Assembly (NCBI RefSeq): GCF_003149185.1
Contig: NZ_QGDO01000006.1
Span: forward strand, 124,001 to 188,000
Direction of reading: 5' to 3'
DNA: 64,000 nt
Origin: Sediminitomix flava
GTDB taxonomy: Bacteria > Bacteroidota > Bacteroidia > Cytophagales > Flammeovirgaceae
Position numbers and translations under genes: made by a program
The notes under the pieces: generated by a model
What the model was told of the DNA's origin: nothing
Seen by the model: only the letters and a program-made list of their open reading frames with translations
Database searches by the model: none
Part shown: piece after piece, positions 52,296 through 61,254 of the stretch
How positions within the stretch are numbered: the stretch's first letter is position 1
How the letters are laid out: each line of letters begins with the position of its first letter

Positions 52296-53195
52296 TTATT
52301 TTCCCTCTTTAAACTTCTTCCATCTTTCTTCTTCACGTTCCAAAAGGCTATGAAATTTATTAGGTGTTTTTACTCCAATTTGCATTACTTTCTGAGTAAT
52401 TGGGTGTGGAAACCAAAGTTCTACCGCCGTTAAGAAAAGTCCTTTTCCTTTTAGCATTTTCCCTTCTTTACCATACATCTGATCGCCCATAATCGGATGC
52501 CCACTTTCTGACATATGAATACGAAGTTGATGTGTTTTTCCTGTATGCGGAAATAGACTAACCAAGCTCAAATACTCGTTACTCAACGATCGCACACACT
52601 TTTCCACTATAAATTCACTATGGCATTCTTTGCCCTCAATTGGTGTATAAATATGCCCTCGTTCCTCTGATAATTTTCCTGTGACAACTGCCTGATATCT
52701 TTTCTTGATTGTTTTTTGTTCAAACTGTTTACCTAGTTCTACTCTTGCTTTAACCGATTTCGCAATCACTAAAAGTCCACTTGTAGGGGCGTCCAAGCGA
52801 TGAACAGGTTTAGGCCACTTTAGTGCATCTTTTGCTTCAGAAGGTTTCAGATTTCCTTGAAGTGCGTTTTCAATAGTTCGGAAAGCATTTCCACTGACCA
52901 TTATACCTGCAGGTTTATAAATCACAGCCAAATCATCATCTTCATAAAGCACATCTAGCTGTAGAGGAAAAACTTTGGGCGCTTTTTCCTCAAGATCAAT
53001 GAGGGTAATGACTAGCCCTTCTTCAATCCATTCACTTCCCGAAGCCATTTTGCCATTCAGTCTTAAAGCTCCTTTTTTCAAAGCTTTTTTTATTCCATTA
53101 CGACTCACAATGGTATCGATTACTTCTAAGGAATAATCAAGCAAGCGAAGTCTTGGCGGATTAGCAGGAATGGTATGTGATTGAATAATATTCAT
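52296..53195 (-). CDS. RluA-family pseudouridine synthase
   Basis: About 300 residues from ATG 53195 (MNIIQSHTIPA); a longer in-frame reading from 53237 would start upstream of the -7 box at 53220-53227 and is disfavoured. A small S4-like N-terminal region (ALKKGALRLNGKMASG) precedes the catalytic domain, in which PVHRLDAPTSGLLV carries the catalytic Asp and FPHTGKTHQLRIHMSESGHPIMGD the uridine-binding Arg. It isomerises uridine in tRNA or rRNA; the exact site cannot be read from the sequence. Confidence 0.88.
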   Translation of the reverse strand: MNIIQSHTIPANPPRLRLLDYSLEVIDTIVSRNGIKKALKKGALRLNGKMASGSEWIEEGLVITLIDLEEKAPKVFPLQLDVLYEDDDLAVIYKPAGIMVSGNAFRTIENALQGNLKPSEAKDALKWPKPVHRLDAPTSGLLVIAKSVKARVELGKQFEQKTIKKRYQAVVTGKLSEERGHIYTPIEGKECHSEFIVEKCVRSLSNEYLSLVSLFPHTGKTHQLRIHMSESGHPIMGDQMYGKEGKMLKGKGLFLTAVELWFPHPITQKVMQIGVKTPNKFHSLLEREEERWKKFKEGK

Positions 53196-53219
53196 ATGCT
53201 TTCTTAAATCAATAAAGTG

Positions 53220-53227
53220 CAAAAATA
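53220..53227 (-). promoter_or_regulatory. -7 promoter element of the pseudouridine synthase
   Basis: The minus strand reads TATTTTTG, exact TAnnTTTG, 25 nt before ATG 53195. Confidence 0.45.
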
Positions 53228-53428
53228 ATAGAGTCACTTATTTTTCTCAGCTTATTCTGTATTTCAAGAGGTCAGATTTATTCTTTTTAGCATTTGGTGG
53301 AATAGTACTAAATTTCTCAGATGTGAAAATTATGATAGGAAGGAACAATTTTTGTCTTTTCATTTCTACCTATCTTTAAATCCTACTGTTTAAGGTAGCA
53401 ATTTGTTAGAGTCATATTTCGTTCAGCT

Positions 53429-55564
53429 ATGCACAAAATTATATCTAGCCTTTTAGGCATAAGCTTATTTTTCTCTGCACATTTCAGCTTTGCACAAGTC
53501 TGGAATTCTTCTTCTTATGACATTACGCCTGCAATTTCAGCAGATGGGAAAACCTTAGTTTTTCAGTCTTACAGAGATGGTTGGAGTTATTTTTATGAAT
53601 CTAGGAAAGATAGTGCGTGGCAGTGGTCAGAGCCTAAGCGTCTTAAGTTTTTGGATGGCATAGCTACAGAAATGGATGAAATATACACTCCGTCTTTGAG
53701 TGCCGATGGTCGACAACTCTTTTTTAGTGCTTGGCTTTTTGATGAATCCGAAAGTGCTGATCTGTATGTGGCTGAACGAACAGAAGATCAGAAATGGGTA
53801 CGCCCAAGACAAATTAAGAATAAGACGATTAACACTGAGCTTTACGAAAAATCACCTTCCTTATCGGCTGATGGAATGGATTTGTATTTTGTGAGATTTA
53901 AACCTGTCAGAGGAGGAAAACCAAAATATTCGATTTGGACGGCTAGAAAAAATGAAGATGGAAGTTGGGGTGATGCTCAAAAGTTACCCGCTCACATCAA
54001 TAACGGAAGTGCTTCAGAACCTAAAATCCATTACAATGGCAAATCCTTATTTTTCCTTTTAGAAAATAAAGAAGGTTCACAGTGGATGGTTAGTCAGCGA
54101 TTGAAAGATGGGAGTTGGGAAGAAGCAACGCCTGTAAATTTCATTTCTGAAAATGTAAGATCGTGGAGTATGTCTGAGTTTGCAGGTACAATTTTTAAGG
54201 AAAAAGAAATTGATGGAAAACGAAATATTTCAATAGCACTTTTACCCGAAAATGATATGCTTTTCCTTTCGCCAAAAGCATTGGTAGAAGATTATGTGAC
54301 GGAGAAAATGAGAGCTTGGCAGCAACGAGGAAAATTTGAACCTTCTTCAGCTTACAGAAAGAGAGTGAATAGTGCGAGCATTTTAGAGCAAACAGAATAC
54401 TATGTTCGAGAAATTGCTCAGAAAATTGCAAATGCTCGAATCAATTGGTCGAAAGTGAATAATGAGTACGACCCAGATCGTCAAGTTTTCCAGATTACGT
54501 ATGAAGGTTTTCAACCATTCTATGTAAAAGTACCATTGGATAAGGCTGAGACTTTTGACAAAGAATTCAAAAATATTCAGTGTAAAACTCCAATTTTTAC
54601 TTTCGGAACAGAAAAACCCGCATTCGTATCTGCAGACTTACAATTGCCAAGTTTTGATGATACTTTCTCTTACAGACAAGGAGATGTTATTCAATTTGAG
54701 TCTGCTCTAGCAATGAATGAACAAAGTAGATTTGAGTTGAAAGACTATCACAGAAGTTCGAGCGTAAAGTCTAAGATAAAGCCCGAAGTAGAAGAAGAAA
54801 GCTTTGACTTCGGAGATGATTTTGACATTATGGCTCCACCTCCAAGAAAAGATTATGCACTTGTCATTGCTACTGACGAGTATGACCAGTGGAATAATTT
54901 GGTGAATCCTGTAAACGATGCAGAAACAATTTCGAAAGAGCTAGAAGAAAACTATGGTTTTGAAGTCAACTTCGTAAAAAATCCGACTACAGCACAAATC
55001 ATGAGTGCACTCCGAAAGTTCGCTTCTAAAAAATACAATTTCTACGATCAGCTTTTCATTTTTATTGCAGGACATGGGCAGTATGATCCGATATTCCAAG
55101 AAGGATATATTGTTGGTAAAAACTCCTTGATTCATGATGAAGGAAAAACGACTTATGTTTCACATTCGAGTCTTCGAACCGTAATCAATAACATCCCTTG
55201 CGAACATATTTTCTTAGCTATTGATGCCTGTTTCGGAGGAACATTTGATCCTACAATCGCTTCTTCAAGAGGAAATTTATATGATGAAATTTCTAAGCAA
55301 GATTTCGTAGACAGAAAGCTTCAATTCAAGACTAGACGCTACCTTACTTCGGGAGGAAAAGAATATGTTCCCGATGGTAGACCCGGACATCATTCGCCAT
55401 TTGCTCGAAAGTTTTTGGAAGCACTCCGAAATTATGGAGGAGACGACAGGATTTTAACGATGGGTGAATTATTGAATTATACCGAGCGATTAGAGCCTCA
55501 GCCTCGCACAGGTGAATTTGGAGATAATGCACCAGGCAGCGACTTTATTTTTATCTCGAAATAG
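53429..55564 (+). CDS. secreted PD40 propeller-caspase (peptidase C14) fusion
   Basis: A 711-residue protein with a signal peptide (1-23). Residues 25-285 are PD40/TolB-like propeller blades (SADGKTLVFQSYRDG, SADGRQLFFSAWLFD, SADGMDLYFVRFKP). A linker of about 180 residues and an acidic hinge (EVEEESFDFGDDFD) lead to a caspase-like domain from about 465: YALVIATDEYD, catalytic His549 in IAGHGQYD and Cys601 in AIDACFGGTFD. Both catalytic residues are present, so it should be an active cysteine peptidase in the periplasm or outside. Targets and activation are unknown; the propeller may bind a cell-wall or protein ligand. Confidence 0.88.
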   Translation: MHKIISSLLGISLFFSAHFSFAQVWNSSSYDITPAISADGKTLVFQSYRDGWSYFYESRKDSAWQWSEPKRLKFLDGIATEMDEIYTPSLSADGRQLFFSAWLFDESESADLYVAERTEDQKWVRPRQIKNKTINTELYEKSPSLSADGMDLYFVRFKPVRGGKPKYSIWTARKNEDGSWGDAQKLPAHINNGSASEPKIHYNGKSLFFLLENKEGSQWMVSQRLKDGSWEEATPVNFISENVRSWSMSEFAGTIFKEKEIDGKRNISIALLPENDMLFLSPKALVEDYVTEKMRAWQQRGKFEPSSAYRKRVNSASILEQTEYYVREIAQKIANARINWSKVNNEYDPDRQVFQITYEGFQPFYVKVPLDKAETFDKEFKNIQCKTPIFTFGTEKPAFVSADLQLPSFDDTFSYRQGDVIQFESALAMNEQSRFELKDYHRSSSVKSKIKPEVEEESFDFGDDFDIMAPPPRKDYALVIATDEYDQWNNLVNPVNDAETISKELEENYGFEVNFVKNPTTAQIMSALRKFASKKYNFYDQLFIFIAGHGQYDPIFQEGYIVGKNSLIHDEGKTTYVSHSSLRTVINNIPCEHIFLAIDACFGGTFDPTIASSRGNLYDEISKQDFVDRKLQFKTRRYLTSGGKEYVPDGRPGHHSPFARKFLEALRNYGGDDRILTMGELLNYTERLEPQPRTGEFGDNAPGSDFIFISK

Positions 55565-55624
55565 ATTGCTGTCAAATATTTTACTAATTTCCGTCTGTGT
55601 GTTTCCTCAAAAAAATAATCAAAT

Positions 55625-56641
55625 ATGGCAAACTCCATGGAAAATGATGTAAAGTCGATTAGGCGGATTTTAGTAGTATTTTTAGTGGCAGGGATTCATT
55701 ATCTTCTCTATGCGTTATCGAGCCTTGTGACTCCACTTATTTTATCTTCTTTTATAGCACTATTACTGTATCCTGCTTTACAGTTTTTAGTGGACAAAAA
55801 AATACCAAAGTACTTAGCACTTTTTGCTGTAGTGACTGTTGTATTTCTTCTTTTAGGGGGGATCACAGCCATGATCCGAAGCTCTGTCATGGAGATTTAT
55901 GCAGACAAAGAACAGATATCTGAAATGTTTCTGGAAAAGGTAAATTCCCTTGGATTTAGTGTAGGAGATTTGGATGGCTTTTTCTCAGAATTTATAAATC
56001 CAGAAAAAATCAGTGAAATGCTCACTCCTGTACTTTCAGGTGCTGCTTCTTTTTTAGGAGGTTCATTCACATTTTTCTTTTACCTCTTACTGATTTCTAG
56101 TGGACTTTTATCCTATAAAAAATATCTAAAAAGGTTTGGTAATGGCGAGGATAGCACAAAATGGTTTGATGTCTTCATCAAGATTAAAGAGTCATTTTCG
56201 GTTTATATCCGAGTGAAAGTATTGATTAGTTTAGGAACAGGTTTCTGCTTCTGGATTATCTGTTCTTCTTTTGGTATAAGCTCAGCTATGTTTTGGGGAT
56301 TCTTAGCTTTCTGCCTCAATTTCATTCCTACCTTCGGTTCTGTGATAGCCACAATTATTCCTGTATGTTTCGGTTTCCTTTATTTAGAGCCAACTCCTCT
56401 CATTATTTATGGAGCACTTTTAGGTGTAGTCCAATTCATTTTTGGAAATATACTTGAACCTATTTTCCTAGATAAACAACTTTCAATCAATACACTTACG
56501 ATTTTGTTTGGTCTTGTATTTTGGAATGAAATCTTAGGGGTTACAGGCCTTTTCTTGGCAGTGCCTCTTTTGGTACTTACCAAAATCTTACTGGAAAATA
56601 TAGAGGGAGGAAAAAAGATTGCTCTCTTTATGGAATCCTAA
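55625..56641 (+). CDS. AI-2E family transporter (PerM/YdiK-like permease)
   Basis: A 338-residue membrane protein with about eight helices. VTPLILSSFIALLLYPALQFL, KIPKYLALFAVV and the C-terminal ILEPIFLDKQLSINTLTILFGLVFW plus LGVTGLFLAVPLLVL are family signatures. Members export small molecules or act as Na+/H+ antiporters; the autoinducer link in the name rests on one homologue and should not be assumed. It starts 60 nt after the PD40-caspase gene and may share its transcript. Confidence 0.85.
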   Translation: MANSMENDVKSIRRILVVFLVAGIHYLLYALSSLVTPLILSSFIALLLYPALQFLVDKKIPKYLALFAVVTVVFLLLGGITAMIRSSVMEIYADKEQISEMFLEKVNSLGFSVGDLDGFFSEFINPEKISEMLTPVLSGAASFLGGSFTFFFYLLLISSGLLSYKKYLKRFGNGEDSTKWFDVFIKIKESFSVYIRVKVLISLGTGFCFWIICSSFGISSAMFWGFLAFCLNFIPTFGSVIATIIPVCFGFLYLEPTPLIIYGALLGVVQFIFGNILEPIFLDKQLSINTLTILFGLVFWNEILGVTGLFLAVPLLVLTKILLENIEGGKKIALFMES

Positions 56642-56710
56642 TTTTTAGGGTGTAATGATTCTGTATATTTTTTAGAAGAGCTAAAAACCATTTTACACAA
56701 TTCAATTACT

Positions 56711-58315
56711 ATGCGGATACTTTTATTTATAGGAATGATGAGCTTTTTATCATTCTCAGTTTTTGCTCAATTTGATGCTGAAGGTTATTTGGATAAGGAT
56801 TTTCACAAGTCGAGGAGAGAAGCTTTTAGGACTTCTATGGAAGAAAATTCAGTAGCTGTACTTTTTGCAAATCCGATAAGAAATAGAGCCAATGATGTAG
56901 ATTTTATATACCACCAAGATCCTGATTTTTATTACTTGACGGGCTACAGAGAGCCGCATGCTGTCTTATTAATTTTCTCAGAAACACAGACTTCACCTAC
57001 AGGGGTTACTTTTGATGAACTACTATTTGTTCAGCCTAAAAATGAACTCTACGAAATGTGGACAGGCGAGCGCTTGGGTATTGAAGGTACAAAAACAGCA
57101 TTAGGTTTTGAGAATGTCTTTGCGAATACAGACTTCGAAGCCTTTGAATTGAACTTTGACAATTTTGATCGCCTATATTTTTATGCTTTTCACAATGACG
57201 TAAGAGATAACGTTAGAGACAATGGTGATTTATTTAGTCTGATTGAGCAGTTCAAAAGCAAGGCTTCAATTCCAAAATTTTTGAATAAGGTGAGTGCTCA
57301 TCTATATCAGATGATTAGAAGCACGGATATTGAAAATTCTGCGAATGTAGCCCAAGTTATAGCCAAGCAAATGGATAAAATGCCTTTACTCAAACTAGAT
57401 CCTTATTTGAAAGAGTATGTGGTAGAAAAAGACGAAGAGAATAGGCTTAAAATTGCTTCAAAATTACCAGATCACAGATTTGATATTTTAGGTCTGGAAC
57501 AGAGAATGGCAGCATTGAGAGAAGTTAAAACTGAAGCTGAAGTACAGTTGCTTCGTAAAGCTGTTCGTATTTCTACAGTTGGGCAAGAGGAAGTTATGAA
57601 AGCGATGAATCCAAGTATTTCAGAAAGAGAAGTTCAAGGAATTCATGAGTTTGTATTCAAAAAATACGGAGCGGAGTATGAAGGTTATCCTTCAATTGTT
57701 GGGGCAGGACATAATGGTTGTGTATTGCATTACATTGACAATAAGAAACAACAAATTGAAGATGGCGAGTTGATCTTGATGGACTTGGGCGCTCAATTTA
57801 GAGGATATACTGCTGATGTGACTCGTACAATTCCTGTAAATGGTAAATTCAGTAAAGAGCAAAAACAAATTTATGAGCTAGTTCTAAAAGCTCAAGAGGA
57901 AGGAATAGCTGCTTGTAGAGTTGGTGCCGAATTTGGCAGTCCAAACAAAGCTGCTGCGAAAGTTATAAAAGAAGGGCTTTTGGAGTTGGGAATTATCGAA
58001 AACGAAAAAGATTATCGCAAATACTTTCCACATGGTACCTCACATCATATTGGTTTAGATGTGCATGACAAAAGTAATTATGGCGAGTTTCAGCATAACA
58101 TGATTATCACCGTAGAGCCTGGTATTTACATTCCGAAAGGAAGTCCTTGTGATGAAAAATGGTGGGATATTGCAGTGAGAATTGAAGATGATATTCTGAT
58201 TACAAATGAAGGTGTTGAAAACCTATCTGCAGATGCTCCAAGAACAGTAAAAGAGATTGAAGCTTTGATGAAAAAAGAGAGTATACTTAGTCAGTTTATT
58301 CTTCCAAAAATCTAA
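56711..58315 (+). CDS. secreted Xaa-Pro aminopeptidase (M24B, PepP-like)
   Basis: A 534-residue metallopeptidase with a signal peptide (about 1-20, ending VFAQ). The N-terminal creatinase-type domain has DVDFIYHQDPDFYYLTGYREP. The pita-bread domain supplies the metal ligands: two Asp in LMDLGAQFRGYTADVTRT, His in HGTSHHIGLDVHD, Glu in TVEPGIYIP and Glu in RIEDDILIT. It removes an N-terminal residue before Pro from peptides, in the periplasm. Typical cytosolic PepP lacks a leader; the secreted form is common in this phylum. A strong terminator follows. Confidence 0.92.
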   Translation: MRILLFIGMMSFLSFSVFAQFDAEGYLDKDFHKSRREAFRTSMEENSVAVLFANPIRNRANDVDFIYHQDPDFYYLTGYREPHAVLLIFSETQTSPTGVTFDELLFVQPKNELYEMWTGERLGIEGTKTALGFENVFANTDFEAFELNFDNFDRLYFYAFHNDVRDNVRDNGDLFSLIEQFKSKASIPKFLNKVSAHLYQMIRSTDIENSANVAQVIAKQMDKMPLLKLDPYLKEYVVEKDEENRLKIASKLPDHRFDILGLEQRMAALREVKTEAEVQLLRKAVRISTVGQEEVMKAMNPSISEREVQGIHEFVFKKYGAEYEGYPSIVGAGHNGCVLHYIDNKKQQIEDGELILMDLGAQFRGYTADVTRTIPVNGKFSKEQKQIYELVLKAQEEGIAACRVGAEFGSPNKAAAKVIKEGLLELGIIENEKDYRKYFPHGTSHHIGLDVHDKSNYGEFQHNMIITVEPGIYIPKGSPCDEKWWDIAVRIEDDILITNEGVENLSADAPRTVKEIEALMKKESILSQFILPKI

Positions 58316-58317
58316 AA

Positions 58318-58358
58318 AAAACAAGAGGTTATAGATGAGTCTATAACCTCTTGTTTTT
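58318..58358. terminator. bidirectional hairpin after the peptidase
   Basis: AACAAGAGGTTATAGA and TCTATAACCTCTTGTT form a perfect 16-bp stem with a 4-nt loop, flanked by A- and T-runs. Confidence 0.9.
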
Positions 58359-58370
58359 TGAAATGATGAT

Positions 58371-58880
58371 TTATTGAGCACTAACTTCTAGCTGACCAAT
58401 TTTCTCCCAAGTAGGATCAGGAGTAAGCGTAACAGCAAAGAAAATTTGCTCATTGTTTTTGCTATTCATTACAGTCGCAGGACTTTTTGTACCAAGTTGA
58501 GCAATAACTTGATCTGGAGTTAATTTATACATTGCACCACTTGCAGCGTCGATAATAATTCCAACAAGTCCTCCAAAAAGAATGTTACCTAAAAACCATC
58601 CGTCCATTTCTCTTTTGATGATAACCTCATAAGGATAGAAACCTTCTAGTTCTACTTTTACATTATAAGATTGTTTGGTAGATGCTTCACCTTTCAAACG
58701 TCCCATTCTTTTTAGAGAAACAGTACTAGGTGTTTGTCCGTATTCTTTTCCATCAATAAAAATTTTAGCACCTGATGGTTGACTACTGAAGTTAACCAAT
58801 TGCGAAGGTCCATGAACAATTGAAGCACAGCCTGTTAGTAAGAAAAGTACTAGTAGAGAATAAAAAAGTCTTGTTTTCAT
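58371..58880 (-). CDS. PEGA-domain lipoprotein
   Basis: A 169-residue lipoprotein with lipobox LLTGC (Cys18). Residues 28-90 match a PEGA beta domain: VNFSSQPSGAKIFIDGKEYGQTP and YEVIIKREMDG. A Gly-rich hydrophobic stretch GNILFGGLVGIIIDAASGAMY follows, as in lipoproteins of this type. PEGA domains are thought to bind surface structures; the function here is unknown. It is a single gene. Confidence 0.8.
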   Translation of the reverse strand: MKTRLFYSLLVLFLLTGCASIVHGPSQLVNFSSQPSGAKIFIDGKEYGQTPSTVSLKRMGRLKGEASTKQSYNVKVELEGFYPYEVIIKREMDGWFLGNILFGGLVGIIIDAASGAMYKLTPDQVIAQLGTKSPATVMNSKNNEQIFFAVTLTPDPTWEKIGQLEVSAQ

Positions 58881-59000
58881 TTAGAATAAAAATTAAAAGC
58901 CCCATAAATACAGTAAAGTATTTCTAAGGATAGTTATTAAACAATATTCTTAAAAGTAAAAGAAAACTTGTTTAAATACAAAATGTTATACCTGTGCTCA

Positions 59001-60503
59001 CTAGCTAAGTATAGTTTTGTATGCCTCTCCCAGATTATTGATAATATCAGAAGCAATCATAGCTGTTTCACTTTTTTCTTTTGCAGCAAAATCACCTGCA
59101 AGACCATGAAGGTAAACACCTAATATAGTCGCATATTCTGGGCGGTAAGATTGCGCTAAAAGCCCAGTAATAATTCCCGTTAGAACATCTCCGCTTCCCC
59201 CTGTAGCCATTCCAGAATTCCCTGTAGAGTTGAAATAGACTTCCCCCGAAGGAAGAGCAATAGAGGAATGAGCACCTTTTACTAGTACTGTTACTTCGTA
59301 TTCTTTGGCAAATTCTCTTTGTACTTCCAATCTTTCATATTGGTTGTGGTATTTTCCCGAAGTCAATCGTTCAAACTCTTTAGGATGGGGAGTGAGAATT
59401 GAGCCTTTAGGAACTAAGTCCATCAAGGCAGGGTATTTACCAATCAGGTTTATAGCATCTGCATCTACTACTATCGGAAAGTTAATTTGCTGAAGGATAC
59501 TAATGAAAAGACTTTGCGCATTTGCATCAGTTCCCATCCCAGGTCCAATTCCGATACTACTAAAAGAGTCAAAAGGCGGATGTGTATTTTCATCTTCATT
59601 TTGTTCAGTGATACACATCGCTTCGGGTACATTGCTTTGAAGAATTGTATATCCGAAACTAGGAACACGTGCGCTTATAAGCCCAGCTCCACTTCGGAGA
59701 GCAGCTTTTGTGGCTAAAACTACTGCTCCAATTTTACCATAGCTTCCTCCCACTAAAAGTGCATGACCATAAGTACCCTTATGATCAAACTTTTTTCGTG
59801 TTTTCAGAATGCTAGAAATATAGTCTTGATCAATGAAAAAGAAAGATGTTGGTAGGTGTTCAATCTTTTCTTTGTGTAATCCGATATCTTTTATAGCCCA
59901 TTCACCTACATAAACATGGTTTTGGGGTAACATGAAAGATAGTTTCGGAAATTGAAAACTTAAGGTATGATCAGCACGGAAGATATTTTCATCAGCATTG
60001 AAGTTGTCACAGAATAAGCCAGAAGGAATGTCAATGGATACTTTAAGAGCAGCAGAGTCATTGAGGTGCTGAATAAGACATGCCGTAAAACCTCTGATTG
60101 GTCTATTAAGTCCAGAGCCGAAAATGGCATCTATAATAATATCTTGCTCTCCTAATTCTGGGTGTTTACTATTTTCATCAAGCCGAATGATTTTAATGGG
60201 CAGTTTGCTTAATCTTTTCTCATTCTTATGAAAATCAATACTGCCTGTATCGCTGTATTTTATGATATAAACTTCTACTTTATACCTGTTCTGATAAAGC
60301 ATTCGAGCCACAGCTAAACCATCACCTCCATTATTTCCCATCCCAGCAAATATTTTGATGGTCTTTTGACTAGAAAATTTATTGGAAAACCATTCACTAA
60401 ATCGGAGAGAGGCTCTTTCCATTAAGTCAATAGAAGCGATAGGTTCATTTTCGATGGTGTATTGATCGAGTTGTCTGGTTTGTTCAGCATTAATAATTTT
60501 CAT
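59001..60503 (-). CDS. nnr: bifunctional NAD(P)H-hydrate epimerase/dehydratase
   Basis: A 500-residue fusion that repairs hydrated NADH/NADPH. The N-terminal epimerase (NnrE, about 1-215) has FAGMGNNGGDGLAVARML and VDIPSGLF; the C-terminal dehydratase (NnrD, about 225-500) has HALLVGGSYGKIGAVVLA, GIGPGMG and the ATP/ADP-binding GNSGMATGGSGDVLTGII. The fused form is the usual bacterial one. It is divergent from tatA. A 74-codon reading overlapping its start (60490-60714) is not supported. Confidence 0.93.
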   Translation of the reverse strand: MKIINAEQTRQLDQYTIENEPIASIDLMERASLRFSEWFSNKFSSQKTIKIFAGMGNNGGDGLAVARMLYQNRYKVEVYIIKYSDTGSIDFHKNEKRLSKLPIKIIRLDENSKHPELGEQDIIIDAIFGSGLNRPIRGFTACLIQHLNDSAALKVSIDIPSGLFCDNFNADENIFRADHTLSFQFPKLSFMLPQNHVYVGEWAIKDIGLHKEKIEHLPTSFFFIDQDYISSILKTRKKFDHKGTYGHALLVGGSYGKIGAVVLATKAALRSGAGLISARVPSFGYTILQSNVPEAMCITEQNEDENTHPPFDSFSSIGIGPGMGTDANAQSLFISILQQINFPIVVDADAINLIGKYPALMDLVPKGSILTPHPKEFERLTSGKYHNQYERLEVQREFAKEYEVTVLVKGAHSSIALPSGEVYFNSTGNSGMATGGSGDVLTGIITGLLAQSYRPEYATILGVYLHGLAGDFAAKEKSETAMIASDIINNLGEAYKTILS

Positions 60504-60705
60504 AGCTCAATCCGTTAGTGAGTATAGATGGCAACAGAATTGGAAAAAGAAACATTGGGTGAAGTAGTAAAAAAATAAAAGTCACCGATATACCTACTTC
60601 ATCAAGGAAGTTCAAAATAAATTTAGGAATCTGAGAACATTCCACCTTATTTTGAAGTAGAAATAGAGAAATATGCAGTTCATTAAGATCGTTTATGGTG
60701 ATCTC

Positions 60706-60737
60706 TTTGACCATTCGATTTTAAAAACTTATTTTTG
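60706..60737 (+). promoter_or_regulatory. tatA promoter (TTTG-N20-TATTTTTG)
   Basis: TTTG at 60706-60709, 20-nt spacer, TATTTTTG at 60730-60737, then the ATG at 60766. A well-formed Bacteroidetes promoter giving a leader of about 20 nt. Confidence 0.7.
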
Positions 60738-60765
60738 GATAAATTACTAATAAACAAAGATAAAG

Positions 60766-60981
60766 ATGGAAGTTTTGTCAATTCTATTGTTCGGAATGCC
60801 AGGCGGATGGGAAATGGTATTAATCTTTTTAGCCATCCTTTTGTTGTTTGGTGCTAAGCGAATCCCAGAGCTAGCTAGAGGACTTGGTAGAGGTATCCGA
60901 GAATTCAAAGACGCAAAAGACCAACTTAATCAAGAGTTGGAAGGCGGTTTGAAAAAAGATGACTCTAAGCCAAAAGAATAA
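60766..60981 (+). CDS. tatA: twin-arginine translocase subunit TatA/TatE
   Basis: A 71-residue protein: an N-terminal membrane helix (about 12-30, GWEMVLIFLAILLLFG), the hinge AKRIPELARGLGRG, an amphipathic helix (REFKDAKDQLNQEL) and a short acidic/basic tail. It forms the pore of the Tat pathway that exports folded proteins. The Phe-Gly before the amphipathic helix is conserved. tatC is not adjacent, which is common in this phylum. Promoter and start are clear. Confidence 0.93.
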   Translation: MEVLSILLFGMPGGWEMVLIFLAILLLFGAKRIPELARGLGRGIREFKDAKDQLNQELEGGLKKDDSKPKE

Positions 60982-61254
60982 ATGAAAGAGTATCAGCTAT
61001 GATGAAAAGTCTTAACTGATGCTCCTTTCTTTTTACGAGTTTCTGAGTTCGATTCTAATGTTTTAGAAATCTCTAATTTTTGGCTGTTTTATTATTAAAA
61101 TGACAATGTTTAGGTTCTTATCTTAACTAAATAAGCTTATCCTTGTCCTTTTTTTGAAAAAGACTTTAATTAGAGTTGTGAAAATATTTTGAGGTTTTAT
61201 TGCAAAATAATTAGGCAAAAGACCTTTCAGTTGGAAAAGATCAAATAGAATCAG

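Noticed and set aside
55625-56641. Quorum-sensing (AI-2) export role
   Set aside because: The family name comes from one homologue. No luxS or AI-2 receptor gene is in the window.
60490-60714. 74-codon ORF overlapping the start of nnr on the same strand
   Set aside because: It overlaps nnr by 14 nt, has a composition expected from AT-rich DNA read by chance, and covers the region before tatA. No domain is visible.
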